NCBI GenBank assembly: GCA_024278955.1
Contig: JAJRSE010000018.1
Coordinates: forward strand, 1-55,698
DNA from: Planctomycetota bacterium
Lineage (GTDB): Bacteria; Planctomycetota; Planctomycetia; Pirellulales; Lacipirellulaceae
Reading direction: 5' to 3'
Length of the DNA: 55,698 bases
Position numbers and translations under genes: made by a program. This document shows, one piece after another, positions 1-8,161 of the stretch. The notes below the pieces were generated by a model. It was given only the letters and a program-made list of their open reading frames with translations. It was not told the origin of the DNA and did not search any database. Every line of letters starts with the position of its first letter. Positions within the stretch are counted from its first letter, which is position 1.

Positions 1-37
1 ATAGCCACGCAAGCCGAATGCGTGGTACAACAAACGT

Positions 38-108
38 GTGGACATGCTGATACCTTCCTGGAAGAAGTCGTTCAATCACTTCTTACTGGAACAGCATGTC
101 CACCTTTT
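38..108 (+). terminator. Long imperfect hairpin followed by a T run
   Basis: A 12-bp perfect stem (38-49 with 92-103) encloses a nested 7-bp stem (62-68 with 78-84) and a TTCC/GGAA pairing between them. It is followed by CTTTTT at 104-108. It could terminate a gene lying left of the window, or be a small hairpin element. Positions 1-276 contain no coding region I can support; the rest of that stretch shows nothing recognisable. Confidence 0.5.
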
Positions 109-276
109 TGTAAGCCATGTACGCTTTAGTCGGATGAACCGTATTTCTGCACCTTGAACGTGTTTCACCCCAGGGAAGGTTTAGCGAGCGGCCTAGAATG
201 TGACCGTTTCGATAGCAAAGCGATCAGATTGATCACAGAGAAGTTTGGATGTCAGAAATTTGAAACCTAGACGGCT

Positions 277-759
277 TCATTCGGCGTCTGGAAACACAAA
301 CAGGCAAAGCCACTCGGCAATCATCGCCGGCTTCTGAACGCCTTCGAGTTCCACTCGGTTTTCGGTTTTCACCAGAAATCGCCCCTCCCCGCGGTCTTCG
401 ACATTCAACAGCCGCATCTGATTACGAATGCGGCTTCCGACAGGCACCGGCGAAATCATCCGAATACGGTCGAAGCCGTAATTCAAACCGTACAACACCC
501 CGTCAGGATAATCCTTCCCAAAGGTTTGCCGGCAAAAAAACGTCAGCATCGAAATCGTCCAAAAACCGAAAGCGATCGTTCCCCCAAAAGGGCTTTCCTT
601 TTTGGCCCTTTCAGGATCGGTATGCAGCCAATCGGTATCGCCGGTCGACTCGCCAAACTGGTCAATCATCTCTTGCGTTACGGTAAACCAATCGGAGGCA
701 TGTGCCGACTCGCCGTAAAACGAAGCAATACTCTCACAAGGCGTTAGTTGTTTTGACAT
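277..759 (-). CDS. MaoC-like acyl dehydratase (hotdog fold)
   Basis: A 160-residue hotdog protein of the MaoC / (R)-specific enoyl-CoA hydratase type, which hydrates or dehydrates 2-enoyl-CoA and 3-hydroxyacyl-CoA. The diagnostic stretch FGESTGDTDWLHTDPERA (about residues 35-52) corresponds to the family hydratase motif with its catalytic Asp and His, followed by PFGGTIAFGF. The length fits single-domain MaoC proteins. It starts 21 bp after the stop of the upstream acyl ligase on the same strand, so the two probably form an operon acting on one acyl substrate. The substrate cannot be told from sequence. The NodN-type MaoC subgroup is an alternative label. Confidence 0.85.
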   Translation of the reverse strand: MSKQLTPCESIASFYGESAHASDWFTVTQEMIDQFGESTGDTDWLHTDPERAKKESPFGGTIAFGFWTISMLTFFCRQTFGKDYPDGVLYGLNYGFDRIRMISPVPVGSRIRNQMRLLNVEDRGEGRFLVKTENRVELEGVQKPAMIAEWLCLFVFPDAE

Positions 760-780
760 CGCTTACTACCCCTATTCAAG

Positions 781-2511
781 TCAACAGTCCCAGCCACCCT
801 GTTCTCGAAGCTGCTCGACTTCTTGCTGAGCTAACTTTGCTAGCCTCACATAATCCGTCTTAGCCATTCGATTCAGCGGAAATTCCCCTGGTTCTAAAAG
901 CACGTAATGAAGCGGACGCATGAACGAAGCAATTTTTTTTGCATGCTTCTCCATTTCCTCTCGAGAAAGCTCCGCATTGGGCTTCTTCTCGACGAACAAT
1001 ACCACACCCTCGCTAAAAACTTTATGTTCAGCACCGACAGCGCCACAAACCGCAATCTGATCTTTTAATTGCGAAAAATGACTTTCCACCTGAGCCGGAT
1101 GAATCTGATAGCCTTTCGGCTTAATCACCAACTTCGAACGCCCCGAAAAAACCAAACCGTTTTCTCCAACCGAACCCAAGTCGCCCGTGTAGCAAAAACC
1201 ATCGGTCGAAACCGTTTTGGCGTAGGCCTTCGGATTGTTCACATAGTCGATGAAAACCTGCGGGCCACTAAAACATATCTCGCCGTTTTCGCCCTCAGGC
1301 AACTCGCGGCCTGCCGAACCATCCTCGTTCATGGGTTCTCGGATGGTCATCGGTGTAATCGGCATCCACCAACCTAGCGTATTGCAAAGCACGTCCAAAT
1401 TGTCGATCATACCCGTGTAGGTAACAAACCCTGCCATCTCGCTGAGTCCCAAACCTGTACCGACGACCGGGTAATGGCTCAGCAACAGCTCGACAAACTC
1501 GCGGGGCACCGTTTGCCCACCAAACAGAGCATGTCGGATCGAGGTCAGGCGATACTCCGAAATATTTGGCAGCCGCCACTGCATGTTGAACATGGCGGGA
1601 ATCTGACCAAAGACTTCGACGTCGTACTTATCGATCGCCTGCAATGTTTGTTCAGCATCGAACATATGCAAGATCACCGCCGTCTTGCCGCCAAAGAACG
1701 TGGTCATCAACTGCTCGCCTTGGCAACCCACATGGGACGGCGGAAGATTTACCAGCATTCGTTTCGACTGAAAATAATCGAACCCTGCCGCAAGACACAT
1801 GTTTTGCGAAGTTATGTTCCGATGCGAATGCAACGCAGGCTTGGGCAGCCCTGTGGAACCCGTGGTGAAAATAACCTGGGCGCCGTCGGTGGGCCTCGCT
1901 GTATCAAGTGCGTCTTGCAGTCGGCCTCCTAGCTCGGTAGGCGAGTTGGCATTGGTTTCGTTTAACCTTAGCGCGTCCGCCTCGGCGGCAAAGGTGAGTG
2001 ACGAAATCGCTCCTTCGATAGTTTTATCCGGCGGAGCGAATTGAATGAAGTGAGAAACGAACGAACAGCTATCCTGCGCCGCCTTGCCAATCTCGCCATG
2101 ATCGCCTGCCGGGGTTTGCCCGAGGAACACAAAACCCTTCGCCTTGACCATTTTCAGAGATCGGACAACCTCTGCTGCCTTGAGACGCAAATCGACAGGG
2201 GTATGAATCACACCAATCTGGAAGCACGCATACTCCAGAAAAATGTGCTCCGCAGTCAGCGGAAGCATCACCGCAAGAAAATCACCCTTCTCAAAACCAA
2301 GCTGCAAAAGCCGTAACGCTAAGGCCGTCGAACGCTCTTGAAACTCTTGGTATGTGTAAGCACATCCAGTATTGAATTCCTGTATCGCAACCACCTCGGG
2401 CGTCTCGCGGGCCCATTTCGCAATGGCTCCATGCAGTAAGTGCCGGTCGGTATATTCGGTTTCGTAGTGCTCCAGAGTGTAGCGATCGAACTTCTGACGA
2501 GAGTCCTTCAT
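781..2511 (-). CDS. AMP-dependent acyl-CoA synthetase / ligase
   Basis: Member of the ANL adenylating superfamily, 576 residues from the ATG at 2511. It activates a carboxylic acid as acyl-AMP, normally for transfer to CoA. The phosphate-binding motif is TTGSTGLPKPALHSH (about residue 214), followed by the aromatic/GE-type region and the YTGDLG hinge. The C-terminal catalytic lysine lies in NRMAKTDY (about residue 549). The open frame extends upstream to 2655, but that extension is hydrophobic and basic without domain character, so I chose the internal ATG, from which homology-like sequence begins. No clear Shine-Dalgarno is present. It is followed by the MaoC gene. The nearby OleA-like gene raises the possibility of an OleC (beta-lactone synthetase) role, but a generic fatty acyl-CoA ligase is the safer reading. 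Confidence 0.88.
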   Translation of the reverse strand: MKDSRQKFDRYTLEHYETEYTDRHLLHGAIAKWARETPEVVAIQEFNTGCAYTYQEFQERSTALALRLLQLGFEKGDFLAVMLPLTAEHIFLEYACFQIGVIHTPVDLRLKAAEVVRSLKMVKAKGFVFLGQTPAGDHGEIGKAAQDSCSFVSHFIQFAPPDKTIEGAISSLTFAAEADALRLNETNANSPTELGGRLQDALDTARPTDGAQVIFTTGSTGLPKPALHSHRNITSQNMCLAAGFDYFQSKRMLVNLPPSHVGCQGEQLMTTFFGGKTAVILHMFDAEQTLQAIDKYDVEVFGQIPAMFNMQWRLPNISEYRLTSIRHALFGGQTVPREFVELLLSHYPVVGTGLGLSEMAGFVTYTGMIDNLDVLCNTLGWWMPITPMTIREPMNEDGSAGRELPEGENGEICFSGPQVFIDYVNNPKAYAKTVSTDGFCYTGDLGSVGENGLVFSGRSKLVIKPKGYQIHPAQVESHFSQLKDQIAVCGAVGAEHKVFSEGVVLFVEKKPNAELSREEMEKHAKKIASFMRPLHYVLLEPGEFPLNRMAKTDYVRLAKLAQQEVEQLREQGGWDC

Positions 2512-2660
2512 AGTTCTCAGCAAACCCCGCAGGCAAACATAGAAACCAAGCTTCAAACGTGTTTTGAGACAAAGCCTAGAGTATAGCGTTTCAAGTGGCG
2601 AGAAAAAACGTCTTCCTGCCTGGAAAAACCAAAGAGGTAACAACCAGCAACACAAAAAGA

Positions 2661-2697
2661 GAGCCTGACGAGGGCTTCCGCTGTCCTCGCCAGGCTC
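2661..2697 (-). terminator. Intrinsic terminator after the C26-like gene
   Basis: A 13-bp stem with one mismatch (2661-2673 with 2685-2697), read on the minus strand, is followed by TCTCTTTTTG. It lies about 90 bp downstream of the stop of the amidotransferase-like gene and before the acyl ligase start, so it separates the two transcription units. Confidence 0.75.
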
Positions 2698-2789
2698 GGG
2701 ATTTTCACTCGCTTCCTACGAGTCGCTCCCAACGGTCGACACTTGCGTGAAGATCGCAGAGAGGCTCTTCAGAAACTCTACTTGAGGCC

Positions 2790-3533
2790 TTAGGCCACCA
2801 AGCTCATGGCTCCCTGGAATTCTCTCACACCAGAAAGAAACTCTTCGAAGATGCGAACATCCAGGGCCGAAGCTGTTGCCGCTTCTGGGTGAAATTGGGT
2901 ACCCAAAGCAAACCAATCGCTTTGCGAACATTCGATGGCTTCCACAATTCCGTCGGGGCAACGAGCGGTTACCTCGAATCCTGGTGCCACTTCGTCCACC
3001 GCCATGTGATGCATACTATTCACACGCAATTCGCCATCGCCATAGACACGCTCCATAATTGAGCCCGCCAAAAGCTCCAACGTATGTCGATGGGCCGGAT
3101 CGAGCGGATCGGTATGCGGCAATGCTTCCGGTCGGTCTTCGGGGATATGAAGCAACAGGTTGCCACCCTGAGTTACGTTCAGCAGTTGCATGCCTGCCCC
3201 GATGCCAAGCACAGGGATCCGTCGTTCAGCAACCTTGCGTGCTAGGCAGCGGTCGAACGACTCGCGGCGAGACTCTTGAAGTCGAACCGTGGGATGGAGC
3301 ATCCACCCATCGCGGCGCGGATCAAGGTCGGCCCCGCCGACAAGCAGCATTCCGTCGAGGCGCTCAAGCACCTGATCAACATCTTCCTCGGTCTTGTAAG
3401 GAGGGATGAAAATCGGTAGGCCCCCAACCTCTAATATGGCATCGTAGTAACCAGCCGCCACATAAGAGTAAGCAGGCGCATCGCCTTTGGCCGAACGGTA
3501 GTCTGCATTCACGCCAATCAATGGCTTGGTCAT
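2790..3533 (-). CDS. Peptidase C26 / class I glutamine amidotransferase-like protein lacking the nucleophile Cys
   Basis: A 247-residue class I glutamine amidotransferase fold, closest to gamma-glutamyl-gamma-aminobutyrate hydrolases (PuuD, family C26). Visible blocks are PLIGVNADYR at the N-terminus, LLVGGADLDP, the nucleophile-elbow region PVLGIGAGMQLLNV near residue 112, and GTQFHPEA with the His-Glu pair. In active members the elbow reads GxCxG; here the Cys position is Gly (codon ggg), so hydrolase activity by the usual mechanism is not expected. The start at 3533 has AAGGGAG upstream at a reasonable distance; the longer open frame to 3836 is not domain-like. Probable non-catalytic family member or one with a changed function. 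Confidence 0.8.
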   Translation of the reverse strand: MTKPLIGVNADYRSAKGDAPAYSYVAAGYYDAILEVGGLPIFIPPYKTEEDVDQVLERLDGMLLVGGADLDPRRDGWMLHPTVRLQESRRESFDRCLARKVAERRIPVLGIGAGMQLLNVTQGGNLLLHIPEDRPEALPHTDPLDPAHRHTLELLAGSIMERVYGDGELRVNSMHHMAVDEVAPGFEVTARCPDGIVEAIECSQSDWFALGTQFHPEAATASALDVRIFEEFLSGVREFQGAMSLVA

Positions 3534-4089
3534 CGCTTCGCACTCCCTTTCCGACGCACAAGGTGCGCCGTGGATGATTTCCAGAAGAGATATCGAAACC
3601 AAGCGATAGAAAATCAGAATCGGACATCGATGTCGCTGCAAGTCGCCATCGGCCTTTGGATCAATATAAAGACTCGTCAGAGTGCTATTCAGGCGTGATG
3701 CTCTCAAAGTTATAAAAACGAACTTTGAACGAGCCTTTCCTGGCACCTTGCGAGATTCTAACTGACACGAGGCAGTACCCGACTTATTCTTTACCCCCCG
3801 CCCTGTTCCCTGGGGTATCCGCTTACCACAACTCAAGCAAAAGCCTAAGCAATAGATGCGAACAAGATCGGATTGATTTCCCTATCGTGCTGGCCTCAAA
3901 AACTCCTGTGGATGTTAGCCGTGTCACGCGGCTCGGGGGAGATGCAAGTCGAAGGGCGAATCATAATCGACGAGAGGCCCTTGGCAAGGGGATCGCACAT
4001 ATTGAGTGCTAGCACCAAGGGGTGCTACAGCATGGTGTATAGCAGCAGTGCTCCAAGCTTGTGTGCTAAATAGCCCAAGGAAAGAAATC
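3534..4089. other. Intergenic region without recognisable gene
   Basis: These 556 bp lie between two minus-strand genes. Short open frames exist on the plus strand but have no domain character or ribosome binding site. The only structure seen is a 7-bp stem with a 4-nt loop at 4010-4027, without a T run. It presumably contains the promoter of the amidotransferase-like gene. Confidence 0.4.
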
Positions 4090-4827
4090 TTAGCTCTCGA
4101 TCAATTGGCAGACCATCTCGTACCCGGGGATGAAAATCGCCGCATCAACCAGCAAATGGCTTAGCCAGGGCCCTACGAGCGAGCCGCTACGCTGGTACAG
4201 CCATGCCCAAAACATGCCGCCAATGGCAATCGAGAACGAGAACAACCAGGTTTCCAGTGACGAATAACCAAAATAAGTTGCCAAAACAATGACATGATGG
4301 GCCATAAAACCAAGCGAAGAAATCACAGCAGCCGGCCAAAAGTTCACGAGCCGACGCAATCGGCCAAACACGAACCATCGCCAATAATATTCCTCAAATA
4401 ACGAATGGAAGAGACTGTAGAACACAGCCAGCACAACGAATTTCCAAGGCTGGTCGAGCTGCATGCCTGTCAGTTTCTCGCCCATTCGTACTTCGGCACT
4501 GGCATACAACTCAGTGGCTTTAAGCCAGCCGTAAAAAAGTGCCAACATCGTGGCCGCGATAAAAAGGCCGAAGACGATTCCGGTCGCGATGCCACGCGAA
4601 GTAGAGGGCCAAACCTGGAGACGCTCGCGGCAAACCCAGCCAACCCAAAAGACGGGAAATCCAAACTGAATAATCTTCGCTATCGCGTAAGTTGATTGCT
4701 GAACCCCTGCCGAGAAGCTCTCTGCCCATACAAAATAGGCAAGTGTAACGAGCGTCGGCAGCACCAGGGCAAACGCTACCGCAGCCCACTCTCGCCCGTC
4801 TGCTGGAGCTTTCAAAGGTTCTTTCAT
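4090..4827 (-). CDS. CPBP family intramembrane metalloprotease
   Basis: A 245-residue polytopic membrane protein of the CPBP family (CAAX-protease and bacteriocin-processing, Abi). Three signature motifs are present: EEYYWRW (the EExxxR glutamate motif), FMAHH (conserved His) and SHLLVDAAIF (HxxxD), which together form the intramembrane active site. Around six to eight hydrophobic segments are visible. The start at 4827 has no good Shine-Dalgarno. It stands alone and its substrate is unknown; bacterial members have been linked to peptide processing, immunity and prenyl-protein-like processing. Confidence 0.88.
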   Translation of the reverse strand: MKEPLKAPADGREWAAVAFALVLPTLVTLAYFVWAESFSAGVQQSTYAIAKIIQFGFPVFWVGWVCRERLQVWPSTSRGIATGIVFGLFIAATMLALFYGWLKATELYASAEVRMGEKLTGMQLDQPWKFVVLAVFYSLFHSLFEEYYWRWFVFGRLRRLVNFWPAAVISSLGFMAHHVIVLATYFGYSSLETWLFSFSIAIGGMFWAWLYQRSGSLVGPWLSHLLVDAAIFIPGYEMVCQLIES

Positions 4828-4962
4828 GGTTGCTTTACGTCAAACATAAAAACCTGCCCCCCGGCTGCCCGTTTACGCAGACGCTGAAGCCGGTTATTCT
4901 GGAGGCTCTGTTGTCCCAGCACGAGGACTGTCTTTCCAGAGTCTCCCCCAGTTCGAGTACCG

Positions 4963-6048
4963 ATGCAATACCGAAAGGTCTGTCTGGAAGCCCTAGGCTA
5001 CACACTCCCCAGCGAGGTTGTCTCGACCGACGAGTTGGAGCATCGCCTCGCGCCTATTTACGAACGGCTCCAGCTCCCACATGGACGGCTGGAACTGATG
5101 ACGGGGATCCGTGAACGGCGGTTTTTCCCCCCTGGTACTGCCCCGAGCAGAATCGACATCGAAAGCGGCGAAAAAGCCATTCTCGCCAGCGGCATCGATC
5201 GGCAAGAAATCGGAGCCCTTGTCCACGGCTCGGTTTGCCGAGATTTTCTCGAACCAGCTACCGCTTGCCGGGTTCACCACGGCTTGCGACTTCCTGCCGA
5301 TTGTATGATCTACGATGTCTCGAATGCGTGCTTAGGAGTCCTCTCGGGAATCATTCAAGTCGCCAACATGATCGAGCTAGGCCAAATCCGAGCCGGGCTC
5401 GTTTTGGGCACCGAGTGCGGGCGTCCTCTCGTCGAGAATACGATCCGCCTACTCAACGAGGACCAAAGCATCACACGTCGCGACGTAAAATCGTTAGTCG
5501 CCTCGCTGACAATCGGTTCGGGGAGTGTCGCCATTTTGCTTTGCTCGGAAGAGTTTAGCCAAACAAAAAACCATCTCGAAGCTGCCCGCGTTCTTGCACA
5601 CACCGAGCACCACCAGCTCTGCCAGAGCGAGGGCCTTGAGAGTTTCATGCGTACTGATAGCGAGCAACTTCTCCAAGAAGGTATCGCCACGGGGCTCGCA
5701 ACCTTCTCGCACTTTTTGGAAGAAACCAATTGGCGTTCCAATGAGATCGATAAGACCATCTGTCACCAGGTGGGAGTCGCCCATCGTAAACTGTTGTTTG
5801 AAGCCTTAGATCTGGAACCTCAGCGAGATTTCAGTTCCTTTGAAACTCTTGGCAACACCGGCGCGGTTGCCTTGCCAATGACCTTGGCCTTGGCGCTCGA
5901 AGCAGGGCACATTCAAGCCAACGACCGTCTGGCACTGTTGGGCATCGGTTCAGGGATCAATTGCCAAATGTTCGGCATCCGCTGGCAGGAGAGTCGCGTA
6001 CTCGGAGAGCTTGAGGGTTCCGAACGCAAAAGTTTGGCTCTTTCGTGA
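4963..6048 (+). CDS. oleA: OleA-like thiolase / 3-oxoacyl-ACP synthase III family
   Basis: A 361-residue thiolase-fold condensing enzyme of the FabH/OleA family. The nucleophile Cys123 lies in SNACLGVLSG, with the catalytic His in ICHQVGVAH and Asn in ETLGNTGAVAL. The blocks NMIELGQI and TIGSGSVAILL match OleA, which condenses two fatty acyl-CoAs head to head into a 2-alkyl-3-ketoacid, the first step of long-chain olefin synthesis. Planctomycetes are known to carry ole genes and make polyunsaturated hydrocarbons. No oleB, oleC or oleD is adjacent in the window, unless the ligase at 781-2511 plays the OleC part. A FabH-like role in fatty acid initiation is the alternative; length and motifs favour OleA. 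Confidence 0.75.
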   Translation: MQYRKVCLEALGYTLPSEVVSTDELEHRLAPIYERLQLPHGRLELMTGIRERRFFPPGTAPSRIDIESGEKAILASGIDRQEIGALVHGSVCRDFLEPATACRVHHGLRLPADCMIYDVSNACLGVLSGIIQVANMIELGQIRAGLVLGTECGRPLVENTIRLLNEDQSITRRDVKSLVASLTIGSGSVAILLCSEEFSQTKNHLEAARVLAHTEHHQLCQSEGLESFMRTDSEQLLQEGIATGLATFSHFLEETNWRSNEIDKTICHQVGVAHRKLLFEALDLEPQRDFSSFETLGNTGAVALPMTLALALEAGHIQANDRLALLGIGSGINCQMFGIRWQESRVLGELEGSERKSLALS

Positions 6049-6096
6049 GCTCAAATTTCGGCAACTCTTCTGCGAATGCTACCAATGCCCTTCTCG

Positions 6097-6477
6097 TTAG
6101 TGGTTGAGTAGGCACTCTGGCATGCGTTGGACTTCGCCCGAGGCATCTATGTGGGCGATGGTGCTTTTTCCTTCTGCTAGGAGCAAGTCGCCGCAGTAGA
6201 CGAGGTAGCTATGGTCGAGCCGGGCAGCGGTGGCGCGGTCGATGCGAGTGACGATTCGCAGAGTGTCGCCAAAACGTGCTGGGAGGAGGTATCGGCAAGA
6301 GATACTGTGGACGACGAGGAGAATCCCTTGGCGTTCGAGTTCGGCGTAGTCGAGTCCCACCGATTCCAGCATTTTCACGCGTGCCAGCTCGAAGTATTTG
6401 AAATAGTTGGCATGATGGACGATGCCTTGTCCATCGGTTTCGTAGTAGCGGATTTCAACTTCAATTTCGTGCTGCAT
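6097..6477 (-). CDS. Acyl-CoA thioesterase, YbgC/4-hydroxybenzoyl-CoA thioesterase family
   Basis: A 126-residue single-hotdog thioesterase. The family motif YYETDGQGIVHHANYFKYFELAR starts near residue 11 and includes the catalytic Asp15. It hydrolyses short or medium acyl-CoA or acyl-ACP thioesters; the YbgC branch is often associated with Tol-Pal or phospholipid metabolism, but no tol genes lie nearby. It converges with the OleA-like gene, with 48 bp between stops and no clear terminator. With the neighbouring ligase, MaoC and OleA-like genes it makes a local concentration of acyl-thioester enzymes, though not one operon. Confidence 0.87.
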   Translation of the reverse strand: MQHEIEVEIRYYETDGQGIVHHANYFKYFELARVKMLESVGLDYAELERQGILLVVHSISCRYLLPARFGDTLRIVTRIDRATAARLDHSYLVYCGDLLLAEGKSTIAHIDASGEVQRMPECLLNH

Positions 6478-6612
6478 AGCTAGGCTCGGGCAATAGCTTG
6501 GGGAGGGCGTCTACGAGGACGCCGTGGGTGGGGGCATCGTAGCTCAATTGGTTGTGGAAGTCCAAGGCTAGACGCAACTTTGGCGTTCTTTGGGGGGCCA
6601 AATCGCTTTACG

Positions 6613-6641
6613 TTGCAATACCGCTTCGACAACCCTATATT
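6613..6641 (+). promoter_or_regulatory. Sigma70-type promoter for the ACT gene
   Basis: TTGCAA (6613-6618), a 17-bp spacer and TATATT (6636-6641) lie about 50 bp before the ACT-domain gene start. The spacing is ideal and the hexamers are near consensus. Predicted by eye only. Confidence 0.55.
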
Positions 6642-6689
6642 GGGGCTTGGCTTAGGTGAGAACGAACCCGCCCCAGGAGAGCGAAAACT

Positions 6690-7196
6690 ATGTCTTACGG
6701 AGGAGAATCGGTCGGAGACGGAGCAGGTCTAGATTTCGCGACAATGCGTGGGCGAGACTACCCCTCAATTCGCCAGTTTACCGTTTTTCTGGAGAATCGC
6801 GTCGGCCAGCTTTTAGAAGTGGTCCGTCGGTTTGAGGGGAGCCATGTTCGGATCGTAGCGCTGACGATCTCTGATTCAACCGAATGTGCGGTAGTGCGTT
6901 TTTTGTTGAGCGATCCGGAGCAGGGACGCGAGGTCCTTGAAAGGGCCGGTTTGGCGATTGTCGAATCGGACCTGATCGGCGTCGAACTTCCCGACAGCCC
7001 TCAGCCGTTGTTGCGAGTCTGCACGGCGTTGCTGCAAGCCGAAGTCAATATCTCGCAAGTTTATCCGTTGTTGACGCGACCCCGCGGTCGCCCTGCGGTG
7101 GCGTTGATGGTCGACAATATCGAGATGGCGCTCGAGACGCTTGCCTCGAAAGGCTTTACGGCGATCAACGAAGACGACCTCAAAGAATGTGACTAG
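6690..7196 (+). CDS. Tandem ACT-domain protein
   Basis: A 168-residue protein with two ACT-like modules. The first (about residues 28-95) begins SIRQFTVFLENRVGQLLEVVRRF, cut here as the typical ACT opening; the second (about 105-160) contains LLRVCTALLQAEVNISQVYPL. ACT domains bind amino acids or other small ligands and regulate enzymes in trans or cis. AGGAGAG with 8-nt spacing supports the start at 6690, and a good promoter precedes it. The stop codon TAG at 7194-7196 lies inside the CTAG terminus of a 109-bp hairpin element, so the element may have set the present C-terminus. No partner enzyme is adjacent; the regulated pathway is unknown. Confidence 0.8.
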   Translation: MSYGGESVGDGAGLDFATMRGRDYPSIRQFTVFLENRVGQLLEVVRRFEGSHVRIVALTISDSTECAVVRFLLSDPEQGREVLERAGLAIVESDLIGVELPDSPQPLLRVCTALLQAEVNISQVYPLLTRPRGRPAVALMVDNIEMALETLASKGFTAINEDDLKECD

Positions 7197-7301
7197 TGCT
7201 TTGTCATTATCAAAAATTCGGGTGTGAGATGTCAGAAGTCGTTACTGAACAAGTCGTTCTGACATCCCACACCCGAAAATTAGCATTTGACAAAGCACTA
7301 G
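7193..7301. mobile_element. 109-bp MITE-like hairpin element, copy 1
   Basis: The ends are CTAGTGCTTTGTCA and its exact reverse complement. The arms remain largely complementary for about 45 bp (both contain TCGGGTGTGNGATGTCAGAA or its complement) around a short centre, so the whole element can fold into one hairpin. It encodes nothing. A second element of exactly the same length with the same ends but different inner arms lies at 36166-36274. Whether CTAG is a target duplication or part of the terminal repeat cannot be decided here. Confidence 0.75.
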
Positions 7302-7302
7302 A

Positions 7303-7419
7303 AGAGAGGAGAGAGGGTGGAGGTGAGAGGTTAGGGATTGCAGTCCTTCGTCCTCTTGCAGTTTTAGCCACTTCCGCCCCTCATCTCTGCCCCCAAACCT
7401 CTCGCCTCTGATCTCTCTT
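7303..7419. repeat. Opposed period-7 repeat arrays before the start codon at 7420
   Basis: Positions 7303-7337 hold five purine-rich heptamers (AGAGAGG, AGAGAGG, GTGGAGG, TGAGAGG, TTAGGGA). Positions 7375-7416 hold six pyrimidine-rich heptamers (such as CATCTCT, AACCTCT, CGCCTCT, GATCTCT) ending 3 nt before the ATG. The two arrays are partly complementary, for example TGAGAGGTT with AACCTCTCG. There is no Shine-Dalgarno for the following gene. Confidence 0.7.
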
Positions 7420-8121
7420 ATGCCTATCCCTGTTACTTGTCCCAACTGCCAGACACGCTTTAATGTTGGCAACCAGCACGCCGGGAAGACGGGCGCATGT
7501 CCGAAGTGCAAAGGTCAGATTACGATTCCCGAAGTTGGGAACGAAGTCATTATCCATGCGCCGGAACTGGAAGCGGGGGCGAAAGATTCAAAGGGGAAAT
7601 CGGTACTTAAACCGATTAAACGTAAAGAAACAAAATTCAATGCGACTAGCTTTGCCGTGATTGCCGGTTTGGCCGTGCTGGCGATTGCAGTTGCTTGGCT
7701 TATGGGTCACAGCGAGTTGGCCGGTTATGAAATCTGGGTCTTAGCCGGAGGGGCAATACTGATTGGCCCGTTGATGGCTTATGCCGGTTACAGCTTTTTG
7801 CGAGACGACGAACTTGGCGCGTACGAAGGGTCGAGTTTACTGGTCCGTTCGTTGAGCTGTGGATTGGTATATGCCTTTCTCTGGGGCGTTTATATGTACA
7901 TCGGAACTCAGATTTTTGCGACCGAAGACTGGGAGGCCGGCTTGGGGGCGGTGCAACTGATGGGGTTGTGCGTACCGATTCTTGGGAGAGGAACCTTTGC
8001 CGCTTTTGTCTGTTTCGATTTAGACCCGCCAACAGGTTTTTTCCACTACACCTTGTATTTGTTAGTCACGGTCGGGTTACGTTTTGTGATGGGCTTACCT
8101 TTCCTGCCGGGCATGGGTTGA
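7420..8121 (+). CDS. Zinc-ribbon membrane protein (MJ0042-type N-terminus)
   Basis: A 233-residue protein. The N-terminus carries CPNCQTRF and CPKCKGQI, a four-cysteine zinc ribbon of the MJ0042 type that is very common in planctomycete proteins. A short basic linker (about residues 55-75) leads into five to six hydrophobic segments from about residue 78 to the C-terminus, separated by short loops. The zinc ribbon is probably cytosolic and the rest in the inner membrane. No enzymatic motif is visible and no function can be assigned. The start codon is preceded directly by the heptamer array and lacks a Shine-Dalgarno. Confidence 0.8.
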   Translation: MPIPVTCPNCQTRFNVGNQHAGKTGACPKCKGQITIPEVGNEVIIHAPELEAGAKDSKGKSVLKPIKRKETKFNATSFAVIAGLAVLAIAVAWLMGHSELAGYEIWVLAGGAILIGPLMAYAGYSFLRDDELGAYEGSSLLVRSLSCGLVYAFLWGVYMYIGTQIFATEDWEAGLGAVQLMGLCVPILGRGTFAAFVCFDLDPPTGFFHYTLYLLVTVGLRFVMGLPFLPGMG

Positions 8122-8161
8122 GGGCTTAGAGGTCGGAGGCAAGAGAAGCACAGCCAAGAAG

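Noticed and set aside
3725..4073. Open frames on the plus strand in the 3.5-4.1 kb gap
   Set aside because: No ribosome site, no domain character and Ser/Arg-rich random-like composition.
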